This document shows positions 1 to 7,570 of a DNA stretch of 64,000 bases, one piece after another. Source of the stretch: a virus; the IMG/VR virus record IMGVR_UViG_3300023049_000387, positions 1 to 64,000 of that record; one strand, written 5' to 3'. A program made the translations under genes and the position numbers. The notes under the pieces are model-generated. The model saw nothing but the letters and a program-made list of their open reading frames with translations, made no database searches and was not told the DNA's origin. Each line of letters begins with the position of its first letter. The stretch's first letter is position 1.

Positions 1-40
1 ATTCCGAAAGGTATTGTGGGTTCGAGTCCCACTACGCCCA
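1..40 (+). tRNA. tRNA, 3' part only (specificity not visible)
   Basis: The window opens inside a tRNA. A T-arm (GTGGG, loop TTCGAGT, CCCAC) is followed by a 3' acceptor strand ending in CGCCCA. The anticodon lies outside the window. This tRNA and the Glu tRNA 10 nt further on are the tail of a cluster whose start, and any leader ORF, cannot be seen. Confidence 0.85.
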
Positions 41-50
41 CTTAGTACAT

Positions 51-123
51 GCTCCGTTCGTCTAGTGGACTAGGACCCCAGGCTTTCAACTTGGTAACGG
101 GAGTTCAATTCTCCCACGGAGTA
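51..123 (+). tRNA. tRNA-Glu(UUC)
   Basis: Acceptor strands GCTCCGT and ACGGAGT pair. The anticodon stem CCAGG/CTTGG closes loop CTTTCAA, giving anticodon TTC. The T-arm is GGGAG-TTCAATT-CTCCC. No CCA is encoded. Confidence 0.93.
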
Positions 124-205
124 CTAGTTTTAATATTGTTTAAAATAGGATTATAATAATATAATGCTTATATTTGCCTATTATTTAATTTTAAAAAGCT
201 TTTAA

Positions 206-370
206 ATGGAAAAAAACACAATACAAGATTTTAAGTGTGTATATGTTTATAGAACTGGTAAAAAAATACATGAATGTGTATTTAAAGCCTACAATGTTGA
301 GCAAGCTAAGACACATTTTTCGTTTTTTTATCCGAAAAGGATATTGAAAGAAATTGAATTACAAAAATAA
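206..370 (+). CDS. small hypothetical protein (54 aa)
   Basis: An open frame of 54 codons starts MEKNTIQDFKCVYVYRTGKK and ends LKEIELQK. It lies between the Glu tRNA and the next gene, 6 nt upstream of it. It is preceded by the A/T-rich leader typical of genes here. No family is recognised. Fit to gene spacing and strand is the only support. Confidence 0.6.
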   Translation: MEKNTIQDFKCVYVYRTGKKIHECVFKAYNVEQAKTHFSFFYPKRILKEIELQK

Positions 371-376
371 ATTATT

Positions 377-595
377 ATGGTTTTAAAAATAGAGATAGAA
401 GGAATTGGCGAATTCGACATAAAACATGATTTGTTACATCGAGGTAATCGACCAAGACTGAAAACTTACCATAAAGGGATATTTAGAGAAGTATCTTTTA
501 ATAGCTTTGAAGACTATCTGAATCCTACCTATCAGAGAGGATTTGATTATGAAGGAACTGAGATACAGATTAAAATTTTAGAAAATACAGATTAA
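377..595 (+). CDS. hypothetical protein (72 aa)
   Basis: This 72-residue acidic protein starts MVLKIEIEGIGEFDIKHD. The opening resembles that of the gene at 21794 (MITEINIEGIGIIEVTE), so the two may share a small beta-rich N-terminal module. No signal peptide or membrane segment is seen. It ends about 20 nt before the TTAATATATA motif that precedes the first tRNA leader. Function unknown. Confidence 0.65.
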   Translation: MVLKIEIEGIGEFDIKHDLLHRGNRPRLKTYHKGIFREVSFNSFEDYLNPTYQRGFDYEGTEIQIKILENTD

Positions 596-616
596 TTTAA
601 GAGGGAGAGTAAACTT

Positions 617-626
617 TTAATATATA
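617..626 (+). promoter_or_regulatory. TTAATATATA motif before tRNA leader 1
   Basis: The ten-base motif TTAATATATA lies 17 nt before the start of leader ORF 1. The same motif precedes leader ORFs 2 and 3 and many virion-type genes. It is a candidate phage-specific promoter element, proposed from recurrence and position only. Confidence 0.5.
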
Positions 627-642
627 GTGTAATATAACAATT

Positions 643-717
643 ATGAGAACAATTAATAACATAGCAATAATAGCGATAGGCAAAGGGAAAACTCATTGGC
701 TGGGAATTGTTATGTAA
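643..717 (+). CDS. tRNA-cluster leader peptide 1 (24 aa), Ile/Ala/Gly-rich
   Basis: The peptide is MRTINNIAIIAIGKGK followed by THWLGIVM. Residues 4-15 (INNIAIIAIGKG) are dominated by Ile, Ala and Gly, with four AUA codons, GCA, GCG, GGC and GGG. The four tRNAs that follow are Ile(UAU), Gly(UCC) twice and Ala(UGC). Immediately after this stretch, bases 697-704 (TGGCTGGG, codons for H-W-L-G) can pair with the 5' arm of the terminator (744-751, CCCAGTCA) in 8 bp with one G-U pair. The arrangement matches an attenuation leader: stalling at Ile/Ala/Gly codons would leave the complementary segment free to disrupt the terminator. Translation is inferred. Confidence 0.7.
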   Translation: MRTINNIAIIAIGKGKTHWLGIVM

Positions 718-740
718 TTAATTTAATTATAAATTATCAT

Positions 741-768
741 AAACCCAGTCAGAAATGACTGGGTTTTT
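741..768 (+). terminator. intrinsic terminator / attenuator before tRNA cluster 1
   Basis: An 11-bp stem AAACCCAGTCA/TGACTGGGTTT with loop GAAA is followed by a T-run. It lies 17 nt before tRNA-Ile and after the leader ORF, so it would stop transcription before the tRNAs unless the stem is prevented from forming. Confidence 0.85.
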
Positions 769-784
769 TATTTTATTATAAATT

Positions 785-856
785 GGTATGTAGCTTAGAT
801 GGTAAAAGCACATGGCTTATATCCATGAGATAGTGGGTTCGATACCCATCATACCA
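785..856 (+). tRNA. tRNA-Ile(UAU)
   Basis: Anticodon stem CATGG/CCATG closes loop CTTATAT, giving anticodon TAT, which reads AUA directly. The acceptor is GGTATG paired with CATACC. Most bacteria read AUA with a lysidine-modified CAU tRNA, so a UAU isoacceptor is uncommon. The leader ORF just upstream has four AUA codons. Confidence 0.85.
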
Positions 857-865
857 ACAAAATAA

Positions 866-939
866 GCAGGTAACGCATAAGTGATGGTGCACTAGCCTTC
901 CAAGCTAGAATAGAATCGGTTTGATCCCGATTACCTGCT
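866..939 (+). tRNA. tRNA-Gly(UCC)
   Basis: Acceptor GCAGGTA/TACCTGC is perfect. Anticodon stem CTAGC/GCTAG closes loop CTTCCAA, anticodon TCC. The discriminator is T, as in bacterial tRNA-Gly. Confidence 0.92.
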
Positions 940-950
940 CGATATAAAAT

Positions 951-1024
951 GCAAATGTAGCTCAATTGGCTAGAGTGTCTGATTTCCATTCAGAAAGTTG
1001 TAGGTTCGAATCCTATCATTTGCT
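951..1024 (+). tRNA. tRNA-Gly(UCC), second copy
   Basis: Acceptor GCAAATG/CATTTGC. Stem TCTGA/TCAGA closes loop TTTCCAT, anticodon TCC, discriminator T. It differs strongly in sequence from the neighbouring Gly(UCC) gene, so it is not a recent duplicate. Confidence 0.88.
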
Positions 1025-1031
1025 CATTAAT

Positions 1032-1109
1032 GGGGGATTAGCTCAGTCTGGTCGTAAGCGATAGCTTTGCAAGCTGTGTCATACATCGGTTCAAATCCGA
1101 TATCCTCCA
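1032..1109 (+). tRNA. tRNA-Ala(UGC)
   Basis: Acceptor GGGGGAT/ATCCTCC, anticodon stem ATAGC/GCTGT around loop TTTGCAA, anticodon TGC. It is the last tRNA of the cluster controlled by leader 1. Confidence 0.9.
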
Positions 1110-1159
1110 CAGGTTAATTAAAAAAAACAATAATTATAGAAGATTTGAGTGCGAGATAG

Positions 1160-1357
1160 ATAGAGAGAGGAGTAATTACTAAATTTGCATCAGATGAATT
1201 GGAGAAGTTGTCTAAAAATCATCAGGCTAGAAAATATCAAAGCTTCACTATAGATAGGTGAGTTGTTGATATTGTGGACATGTCACCGATTTCTAAGCTA
1301 ACAAATTCAGTAGATGTGATAGTTTATGGTGGTGATTCATTAATGGAGATTTCTTAG
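1160..1357 (+). pseudogene. decayed ORF with in-frame TGA
   Basis: One reading frame stays open from 1160 to a TAG at 1357 apart from a TGA at 1259-1261. It reads TKFASDELEKLSKNHQARK..., then after the stop VVDIVDMSPISKLTNSVDV. There is no ATG at its 5' end. Composition is gene-like on both sides of the stop, so I read it as a remnant. TGA ends intact genes elsewhere (for example at 2714 and 18105), so recoding is unlikely. A sequencing error cannot be excluded. Confidence 0.5.
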
Positions 1358-1401
1358 AAACATATTAATAATATATATATAGAGAAAATGTACATATTAT
1401 T

Positions 1402-2157
1402 ATGATTATAAGATTTAGAAGTAGAGGAGAAAAAGTTAAGGATTTGCAAAACTTGTTAGGACTAAAACCTGATGGTATATTTGGTCCTAACACTTTGAAA
1501 GCTTTGAAGAATTTTCAAAGAGATAATGGATTAAGCGTAGATGGTATAGTTGGTCCTAATACTTGGTCTGTTTTAGTAAAAAACGATAAGAATAGAATAA
1601 GACCAATTTACGATGTTGATCTAAACGAAGAAGATTCTGTATCTGATCCAGAGTGTATGTTCTGTGTAGAAGATATTGAGGAAACACAACCTTTGTCCCC
1701 TAGTACAAGGGAACTTATAAACCTAATAGAATCTAGTGATATTACTAGGAATATAAAAAGGCTTGTTTTCCATTGTACTGCAACATCTCAAAAAGCTACT
1801 GTATCTGCCATTGTGAATTATTGGAAGAATACACTTGGGTGGCGTTCACCAGGTTATCATATAATTGTTAGGCCAGATGGAACTTGGAATCAACTACTAG
1901 ACTTTAACAGAGTCTCTAATGGTGTTCGTGGTATCAATTCTACTACTATAAATATATCATATATTGGTGGTGTTGACCGAAATGGTAGAGCATTGGATAA
2001 TAGAACTAAAAAGCAAAAGGATGTCTATGAAACCATTTATAGAGCTTTTAAGCATAAATTACCTAGAATAACATTTCATGGACATAATGAATTTTCATCA
2101 AAAGCATGTCCATCTTTTAATGTTAAAAATTGGATAAAGTCTTTAAGAGTAATTTAA
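1402..2157 (+). CDS. N-acetylmuramoyl-L-alanine amidase (endolysin) with PG-binding domain
   Basis: The protein (251 aa) should cut peptidoglycan at lysis. Residues 5-58 form a PG_binding_1 domain with two DGI(F/V)GPNT motifs. A linker of about 50 residues contains two cysteines. From residue 118 follows an Amidase_2/T7-lysozyme-like domain: H124 in FHCTAT, NISYIGG near 184-190, and GHNEFSSKACPSFN with H228 and C236, matching the zinc ligands of T7 lysozyme. No signal peptide is seen, so export would need a holin or another route. Both flanking genes are decayed. The N-terminal position of the binding domain is less common than C-terminal. Family assignment is confident; its exact lysis role is inferred. 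Confidence 0.92.
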   Translation: MIIRFRSRGEKVKDLQNLLGLKPDGIFGPNTLKALKNFQRDNGLSVDGIVGPNTWSVLVKNDKNRIRPIYDVDLNEEDSVSDPECMFCVEDIEETQPLSPSTRELINLIESSDITRNIKRLVFHCTATSQKATVSAIVNYWKNTLGWRSPGYHIIVRPDGTWNQLLDFNRVSNGVRGINSTTINISYIGGVDRNGRALDNRTKKQKDVYETIYRAFKHKLPRITFHGHNEFSSKACPSFNVKNWIKSLRVI

Positions 2158-2285
2158 TTAGTATATATTTGCATAGTAAGAATTCTAAAAGAAAGAAAAA
2201 TTATAATATTATTTTACTATATATCATGATGTTGCATGTTTTTAGATGAATTAACAACACTAATCACTTAATAATACAAATCTAT

Positions 2286-2714
2286 ATGACCACAATTCAA
2301 ACAAATAATATAATTAACTTTTATTTCAATATTAGCACTGAATGTGGTATTGATATATTACATCTATCACCAAGCTATCTTAGAGAAAAGTGGATACTCC
2401 ATATAGGAACTGATATTGAAAATAATAATATAACCAAAAGTGTTAAGTTGGATACTTGGACTAAAATATGGGGTGTTACTGATAAAAATACAACATCAAT
2501 ATATTATATAATTCTAGAATTAAATTCAGTTCCACTAAGGGAAGCTAATATAACGTCTGTAGTTAATAAAATTATTCCTTATATTGATGAAAATAAGATA
2601 AACAAAGAAGAATATAATGGTTTACACCCATCAATAAATAGTTGTAAGGATCAATGGATGATGAAGAAAGAAAACAAAAGATACTTAAATATTCAAATGT
2701 TATTGAATGACTGA
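2286..2714 (+). CDS. hypothetical protein (142 aa)
   Basis: The reading frame of 142 codons ends in TGA and follows a possible TATATTTG promoter near 2163. The protein is rich in Asn, Ile and Tyr and begins MTTIQTNNIINFYFNISTEC. No motif, membrane segment or signal peptide is recognised. It lies between the lysin and a broken acetyltransferase gene. Confidence 0.6.
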   Translation: MTTIQTNNIINFYFNISTECGIDILHLSPSYLREKWILHIGTDIENNNITKSVKLDTWTKIWGVTDKNTTSIYYIILELNSVPLREANITSVVNKIIPYIDENKINKEEYNGLHPSINSCKDQWMMKKENKRYLNIQMLLND

Positions 2715-2737
2715 TATTTATATATAAGAGAAAAACA

Positions 2738-3193
2738 ATGAAATTAAGAAAGACTATAGCAACCACAATGAGAGGATATCTTAATGAGAATAATAGTAAT
2801 GAAAGTCATTTTTTATCTGAAAGTGAAAAATATGGCTCTTATGAAGGTATTATTCATTCTGATATAGAAAAAGTCAAGAATTAGTTCTCAAAACGAGGTA
2901 TTGACTACAATTCATATCTTAATCAAATTGAACTACCTGTAGCATTTTTAAACAATATAAATGTAGAATTAAAATATAGAGGAAAGGGATATGGTGATGA
3001 ACTATATTTTGATTTTGAACAGAATTGTTATTATTATAACACTAAATGCATAATATTAGAAAGTGATAGTGGCGAATCACAGAAGAAAGGTTTTAATTTG
3101 GACAATTGGTATGAAATCTTAGACTATGAGATAATTGGGGAAGAAAGTGGTAATTCAATTATGAAAAAAAAATTAATTAGTTCACAACGATGA
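2738..3193 (+). pseudogene. broken GNAT acetyltransferase gene (in-frame TAG)
   Basis: From an ATG the frame reads MKLRKTIATTMRGYLNENN, then meets TAG at 2882-2884. It continues open for about 100 codons with a GNAT core: NINVELKYRGKGYGDELYFDF, including the RGKGYG acetyl-CoA loop, then CIILESDSGESQ. It ends with TGA at 3193. A further piece in another frame (about 3178-3245, VHNDDGDNSALLNSDYEM) may be a frameshifted tail. The gene is therefore either inactivated or read through. The N-terminus resembles the short leader shared by other virion-type proteins here. Confidence 0.65.
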
Positions 3194-3254
3194 TGGTGAT
3201 AATAGTGCTTTACTTAATTCTGATTATGAAATGATAATTATTTAAAAATAAATT

Positions 3255-3476
3255 ATGGGACTATACGATACAGTAAAAGTACCTTGCCCTTCATGTGGTG
3301 AGAAGAAAGATTTTCAAAGTAAGAGTGGTGATGGTTTTTTAGAAGTAGTTGATTTAGAAAACTGCCCATATGATATACTAGTAGGCGTAAACAGACATTC
3401 ACCCCATACTTGTAAGTGTGGAGAAATATTTAAAGTGGATTTAAATACTAGAAAAAGTGTAAAAACAGAAAAATAG
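3255..3476 (+). CDS. small zinc-ribbon protein (73 aa)
   Basis: The protein begins MGLYDTVKVPCPSCGEKKDF and carries two Cys pairs, CPSC near residue 11 and CKCG near residue 53, plus His residues between. This suggests one bound zinc. Such small phage zinc ribbons have no assigned role. It stands alone upstream of a 257-nt non-coding gap that holds only a weak GTCCC...GGGAC hairpin (3488-3514). Confidence 0.65.
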   Translation: MGLYDTVKVPCPSCGEKKDFQSKSGDGFLEVVDLENCPYDILVGVNRHSPHTCKCGEIFKVDLNTRKSVKTEK

Positions 3477-3733
3477 ACTATGATAATGTCCCAAATATCT
3501 ATTAAATAAGGGACTTTAAAAATTAGGTAATTTTATACATTGTTGTGCAGAGTAGGTTATTAATTTAATTATGAGATGAGTAGTATTAATTATATAAAAA
3601 ATACAACTTATTATCTGTTTGTAAGTATAAGTGTGTAAGTGCTACTTATGATAAACTTCTAATATCACAAACAATCAATTTTAATAAAAGCATATACTAG
3701 AAAATAGAAAATAAAAAATAATAAATTAAATAT

Positions 3734-4969
3734 ATGAATAACACATCAATTATAGATTCATTTACTGAGCTTAAGTCAGACAAAATGATTAATAAAATAG
3801 AGATAATGGAAATCCTAGACTCTGTTTTTAGATTTGAGTTTAGAAAAAAATATGATACAGATGAAAACTTTGATATAATTCTAAACCCAGATAACGGAGA
3901 TTTAGAAATATGGCAAAACAAAATCGTTGTACAAGATGGCGAGGTTGAAAACCACAATACTGAAATAGAAATTTCAGAAGTTCTTAAGGTGGAGTCAGAT
4001 TTTGAAATAGGGGAAGAATATCCACAAGAATTCAAAATATCAGAATTAGGAAGAAGATCTATATTAAGTTTAAGACAGAATCTAAAGGCTAGAATAAAAG
4101 ACTACGAAAATAAATCAACAATAGAGAAGTTTGAAGATATGATTGGATATATTTTCAATGCCGAAGTCCATCACATAAAAAGAAATATGGTTATATTACT
4201 AGATGATGAGGGTATTGAAATTTGTTTACCAAAAGATAATCAGATACCTGGTGAGTTTTACAGAAAAGGTGATACAATATCATTTGTGGTAGAAGAAGCT
4301 GAAATTAGAAACAATAAGCCATACATTATTGCATCAAGAACATCAAGTAAGTTTCTAGAAAGAATAATGGAACAAGAAATACCTGAAATATTCGATGGTC
4401 TAATAAATATAAAGAACATAGTTAGAGTACCTGGTATTAAAGCTAAGGTAGCAGTGGAAACATATGATGATAGAATTGATCCTGTTGGAACTTGTGTTGG
4501 TAGTAGAGGAAGTCGAATAATGGCAGTTACTAGAGAGCTAAATGGTGAGAGTATAGATATCATAAGCTACACAAATAATATGGATTTATATATAACTAGG
4601 TCGTTAAAACCAGCCGTTGTTAAATTTATAAAGGTAGAAGATGGTAAAGCTGACGTTCATTTAAATGGTGAAGATATTGGTAAGGCTATTGGTAAGAAAG
4701 GTTCTAATATAAGATTAACTAGCTTACTTACTGGTCTAGAAATAAATCTTATAAATGATGAGCAAGCTACAGAGGAAGATATAGATCTTATGGAATTTTC
4801 TGATGAAGTTGATTTATGGGTAATAAATGAATTTAAAAAAGCTGGTATAGATACTGCTAAATCATTACTATCTTATGGTTTTAGTGAACTTGTAAATATG
4901 ACAGATTTAGAGGATGTGACTATTGAGAAGATAATAAAAATAATCAAACAAGAATTTGTTGATAGTTAA
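3734..4969 (+). CDS. nusA: NusA-like transcription elongation/termination factor
   Basis: The 411-residue protein has the full architecture of bacterial NusA. An RNA polymerase-binding N-domain (about 1-135) is followed by an S1 domain (about 139-205). KH1 contains RVPGIKAKVAV and YDDRIDPVGTCVGSRGSRI, the most conserved NusA signature. KH2 contains GKAIGKKGSNIRL near residue 320. A short C-terminal helical segment ends it. Length matches Bacteroidetes NusA. Known NusA binds RNAP and nascent RNA, and affects pausing, intrinsic termination and antitermination. A phage copy could reprogram host RNAP. It may also matter at the three hairpin attenuators before the tRNA clusters. That link is inference. 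It was probably acquired from a host. Confidence 0.9.
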   Translation: MNNTSIIDSFTELKSDKMINKIEIMEILDSVFRFEFRKKYDTDENFDIILNPDNGDLEIWQNKIVVQDGEVENHNTEIEISEVLKVESDFEIGEEYPQEFKISELGRRSILSLRQNLKARIKDYENKSTIEKFEDMIGYIFNAEVHHIKRNMVILLDDEGIEICLPKDNQIPGEFYRKGDTISFVVEEAEIRNNKPYIIASRTSSKFLERIMEQEIPEIFDGLINIKNIVRVPGIKAKVAVETYDDRIDPVGTCVGSRGSRIMAVTRELNGESIDIISYTNNMDLYITRSLKPAVVKFIKVEDGKADVHLNGEDIGKAIGKKGSNIRLTSLLTGLEINLINDEQATEEDIDLMEFSDEVDLWVINEFKKAGIDTAKSLLSYGFSELVNMTDLEDVTIEKIIKIIKQEFVDS

Positions 4970-4978
4970 AACAAAATA

Positions 4979-5206
4979 ATGTCAAATAGAAACTATAAAA
5001 TAGATAAGGAAATCGAGGTAACACTTAAAGTTAAAGTAAAGATTAATTCTTGCAATGACTATAATAGGTTGAACGAATTACAAATAGAAAATAATGTATC
5101 TGATTTTAAAAATGATATTAAAGAACATCTGCTAGATAAGCTAAGAAATAGCTATCAAGAAGAAGTTACAATAGGTATTGATTTTTGGGATTATGAAGTA
5201 GATTAA
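4979..5206 (+). CDS. hypothetical protein (75 aa)
   Basis: This charged 75-residue protein starts MSNRNYKIDKEIEVTLKVKV, 9 nt after nusA and on the same strand, so it is probably cotranscribed with it. The alternating pattern at 10-25 suggests a beta strand followed by helices. No family recognised. Confidence 0.6.
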   Translation: MSNRNYKIDKEIEVTLKVKVKINSCNDYNRLNELQIENNVSDFKNDIKEHLLDKLRNSYQEEVTIGIDFWDYEVD

Positions 5207-5224
5207 TTAAATACCATAAAATAC

Positions 5225-5253
5225 TTGTATAATATTTTTTATTTGTATATTTG
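5225..5253 (+). promoter_or_regulatory. Bacteroidetes-type promoter (TTG...TATATTTG)
   Basis: TTG at 5225 and TATATTTG at 5246-5253 match the Bacteroidetes -33 and -7 elements (TTTG and TAnnTTTG). The start codon of the next gene lies 13 nt downstream. Confidence 0.65.
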
Positions 5254-5265
5254 TAAAAAAATAAT

Positions 5266-5535
5266 ATGAAAACTTTTAAGAAATCATTTATTATAATAGG
5301 ACTTGGCGTACTTAACATACTACATGCTAGCCTTCATATATTTCAATTTGTTCAATCTTTTATGCTTGTAAAGGCATCTATAGAACTACAAGACACACCA
5401 ACAAATCACAGTGGTTTATTTTCAGATTTACTACACAGTCCATATTTTACAATAGTTTGGGCATTAGTAGGCATCTTGACCTTATACATCGGTATCAAGG
5501 ATTTTATTCATCATAAAAAATGTAAAAATGGGTAG
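5266..5535 (+). CDS. small membrane protein with two predicted TM helices (89 aa)
   Basis: Two hydrophobic segments, about residues 7-28 (SFIIIGLGVLNILHASLHIF) and 62-80 (YFTIVWALVGILTLYIGI), are joined by a polar loop, with a basic C-terminal tail (HHKKCKNG). Size and topology could fit a holin or a superinfection-exclusion protein, but there is no family match and it is not next to the lysin. It has its own host-type promoter, suggesting early or middle expression. Its end overlaps the next gene by 8 nt. Confidence 0.65.
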   Translation: MKTFKKSFIIIGLGVLNILHASLHIFQFVQSFMLVKASIELQDTPTNHSGLFSDLLHSPYFTIVWALVGILTLYIGIKDFIHHKKCKNG

Positions 5536-6433
5536 TTTTAATATAATATGTTCAATATCTAATACAGTCATAAGTGACGGCGATAGAGCAAGTATTCAGA
5601 TATTAGTCCCTGGTGGAAGTGAAAATTTCAATTCACATAAGAACATAATTGTATCAGAAAGTGGTACACAAGAGTTCTTCTCACCATTTGGGTTTCCAAT
5701 AAATGGTCGATATGATAGCTATGGAAGATTAAGACATATAGAAAATGACATAAATGTAGAAATGTTAGAAAAATTCTTTAACATAAATATATATGAATTA
5801 CTTAATCTAATACATTCTAGTAGTAGAACTTATGATGAAGAGGTTAAAAACACAGACATAATTGACAATTTGTTCATATCTTTTTTTAGAACAGAAGTCA
5901 TTGACTACATAGACAATGGAAGCCTAGATATAAATATTGACAACCCCGAAGAATATACTAGAGGTGCTTACATAAAAAGTATTTTAGATGGTATTGATGA
6001 TTATAACATAACAAACATATCAGAAAGAATATCATATATTGAAAGTATGGCAGAAGCTGATATTACAGAAGAAATTTCGAAAGAGTTTTTTGATTTAATA
6101 AGAAAACAAACTACAAGAAAAAAGACATATATTCAATCATTATGGCAATATAATATGTTTGAATTGCTACCAATTGATTTAATATTTAAAGACTATATAA
6201 TTAAACAATATAATCTTATTTCAACGATGACAAATGAATTGAAAGTATTATTGAGACCAAGCTTATATGGATCACAAGAAGGTGATGATTTATATAGATA
6301 CAAATTTAATAAAGAAATAAATAATCTAATCATTAATGATTTAGAATCAGAATCAGAATGGTTAGATGGTGAAGAAAAATCCATTATAAAGACACATAAT
6401 CGATCTGTCAAACTAGACAAATTGTATTCATAG
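5528..6433 (+). CDS. hypothetical protein (301 aa)
   Basis: The start ATG lies within the last codons of the upstream membrane-protein gene, indicating translational coupling. The N-terminal 90 residues look beta-rich. The remainder is helical and acidic (for example SEFLDLIRKQTTRKKTYIQSLWQYN-like region). No motif or known family is recognised, and there are no membrane segments. Confidence 0.65.
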   Translation: MGSFNIICSISNTVISDGDRASIQILVPGGSENFNSHKNIIVSESGTQEFFSPFGFPINGRYDSYGRLRHIENDINVEMLEKFFNINIYELLNLIHSSSRTYDEEVKNTDIIDNLFISFFRTEVIDYIDNGSLDINIDNPEEYTRGAYIKSILDGIDDYNITNISERISYIESMAEADITEEISKEFFDLIRKQTTRKKTYIQSLWQYNMFELLPIDLIFKDYIIKQYNLISTMTNELKVLLRPSLYGSQEGDDLYRYKFNKEINNLIINDLESESEWLDGEEKSIIKTHNRSVKLDKLYS

Positions 6434-6697
6434 ATGAAATTTAATAAAGAAGATAGCCTTATTGGTATGCATTTTGTATACATGTCTGGATATGATAAGA
6501 ATCCTAAATTTGATAAGATAATAAAACTCGTTGAACCAGTAGGTTTAACTATACAAGAATTTATAAATAAAGCTTATTATCCTATAGATTCATATGTAAT
6601 TTCACAAAATGGCATAAGGTACGAAATGAGAGAGATAAAGCTAACTCCAATTAGTGAAATTAGAAAAAACAGATTAAAAAAATTAGGAATTAAATAG
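6434..6697 (+). CDS. hypothetical protein (87 aa)
   Basis: The ATG directly follows the stop of the preceding gene (tagATG), so the two are likely translated together. The protein has a basic C-terminal tail (EIRKNRLKKLGIK). Function unknown. Confidence 0.6.
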   Translation: MKFNKEDSLIGMHFVYMSGYDKNPKFDKIIKLVEPVGLTIQEFINKAYYPIDSYVISQNGIRYEMREIKLTPISEIRKNRLKKLGIK

Positions 6698-6713
6698 ATA
6701 TATGTAATTAGTT

Positions 6714-7151
6714 ATGGCAGAACTTAAAAAGAAAAGAAAACGTTATAGATTAAATACATTTTTCTACATTGAAGTATATGATATAGCAGCACTTAGGAGT
6801 AAAAAACTAAATAAAGTAATGGGATTAGATAATAACATAAGACCCACCTATTTTAGTACACTAAGTAGAAATACTTCTATAAAGAATATATATCTTTCTA
6901 GCTTTTGGAAGAAGAAACAAAGTGCTATCAACCAAAAGGCTGCTATGAAAGAAATGTGTGATAAAAAGAATCTAACTATGGAAATAATCGAAATTAATAG
7001 ATTAGAGTTTATAAAATTAATACCGCTAAAAGTACCAGAGTGTTCAAAATGGGATATGGGATTATACATAATTAATATAGGCATTGTGCGTGATGAGAAA
7101 GCATATATGGAAACATTAAAGTGTAGGGAAATAGACAACATTAATGAATAA
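6714..7151 (+). CDS. hypothetical protein, paralog of next gene (145 aa)
   Basis: A basic N-terminus (MAELKKKRKRYRLN) leads into TFFYIEVYDIAALRSKKLNKVM. The next gene has RIRYLYYIEMYTLVQYRRLRIAQVL in the same place, and both share an Ile-rich region ending near IPLKV/IPTTK. The pair therefore appears to be an old tandem duplication. The genes overlap by 8 nt. No known family. Confidence 0.6.
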   Translation: MAELKKKRKRYRLNTFFYIEVYDIAALRSKKLNKVMGLDNNIRPTYFSTLSRNTSIKNIYLSSFWKKKQSAINQKAAMKEMCDKKNLTMEIIEINRLEFIKLIPLKVPECSKWDMGLYIINIGIVRDEKAYMETLKCREIDNINE

Positions 7152-7560
7152 TCAAAATAAGACACGAATTAGATATCTATATTATATAGAAATGTACACA
7201 CTTGTACAATATAGAAGATTAAGGATTGCTCAAGTGTTGTCTCATCAAACAGAAACATTAGAGACCCTTTACTATAATGGACCTAGGGGATATATCGAAC
7301 CCCAAAATAATATATACTTTGCCTTATTTTTTAGAAGTTCAGAAAGTGCAAGGAAGTGTATAAACCTAGTTAGTGAGAATAACTACAAAAATTTTCAATT
7401 TATTATTAACAAAATTAGTTCGACTGACTTTGTTAATATAATACCAACTACAAAACCATTTAGGATAAACACAAGTCTTACATCAAGATACTACTATAGA
7501 AATAACCTAGGGCTAAGAAATGTTGAACTAACTCACTTAAAAGAATTAAATTTAAAATAA
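7144..7560 (+). CDS. hypothetical protein, paralog of preceding gene (138 aa)
   Basis: The start overlaps the end of the upstream paralog. The protein is rich in Tyr, Asn and Arg and starts MNNQNKTRIRYLYYIEMYTL. Shared blocks with its neighbour (Y(Y/F)YIE(M/V)Y, and a SAR/SAI..KC/KA block) support common ancestry. Function unknown. Confidence 0.6.
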   Translation: MNNQNKTRIRYLYYIEMYTLVQYRRLRIAQVLSHQTETLETLYYNGPRGYIEPQNNIYFALFFRSSESARKCINLVSENNYKNFQFIINKISSTDFVNIIPTTKPFRINTSLTSRYYYRNNLGLRNVELTHLKELNLK

Positions 7561-7570
7561 TTAATACACT

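Noticed and set aside
1160-3193. Use of an alternative genetic code (TGA or TAG read as amino acid)
   Set aside because: Many intact genes end in TGA and TAG, with the next gene starting right after, and Trp is coded by TGG throughout. Two isolated in-frame stops fit pseudogenes or sequence errors better.
3488-3514. Terminator after the zinc-ribbon gene
   Set aside because: The stem is only 5 bp with a 17-nt loop and a short T-run; too weak to list.
5266-5535. Holin partner of the amidase
   Set aside because: Two membrane helices fit, but it is 3 kb from the lysin, has an early-type promoter and shows no holin family feature.
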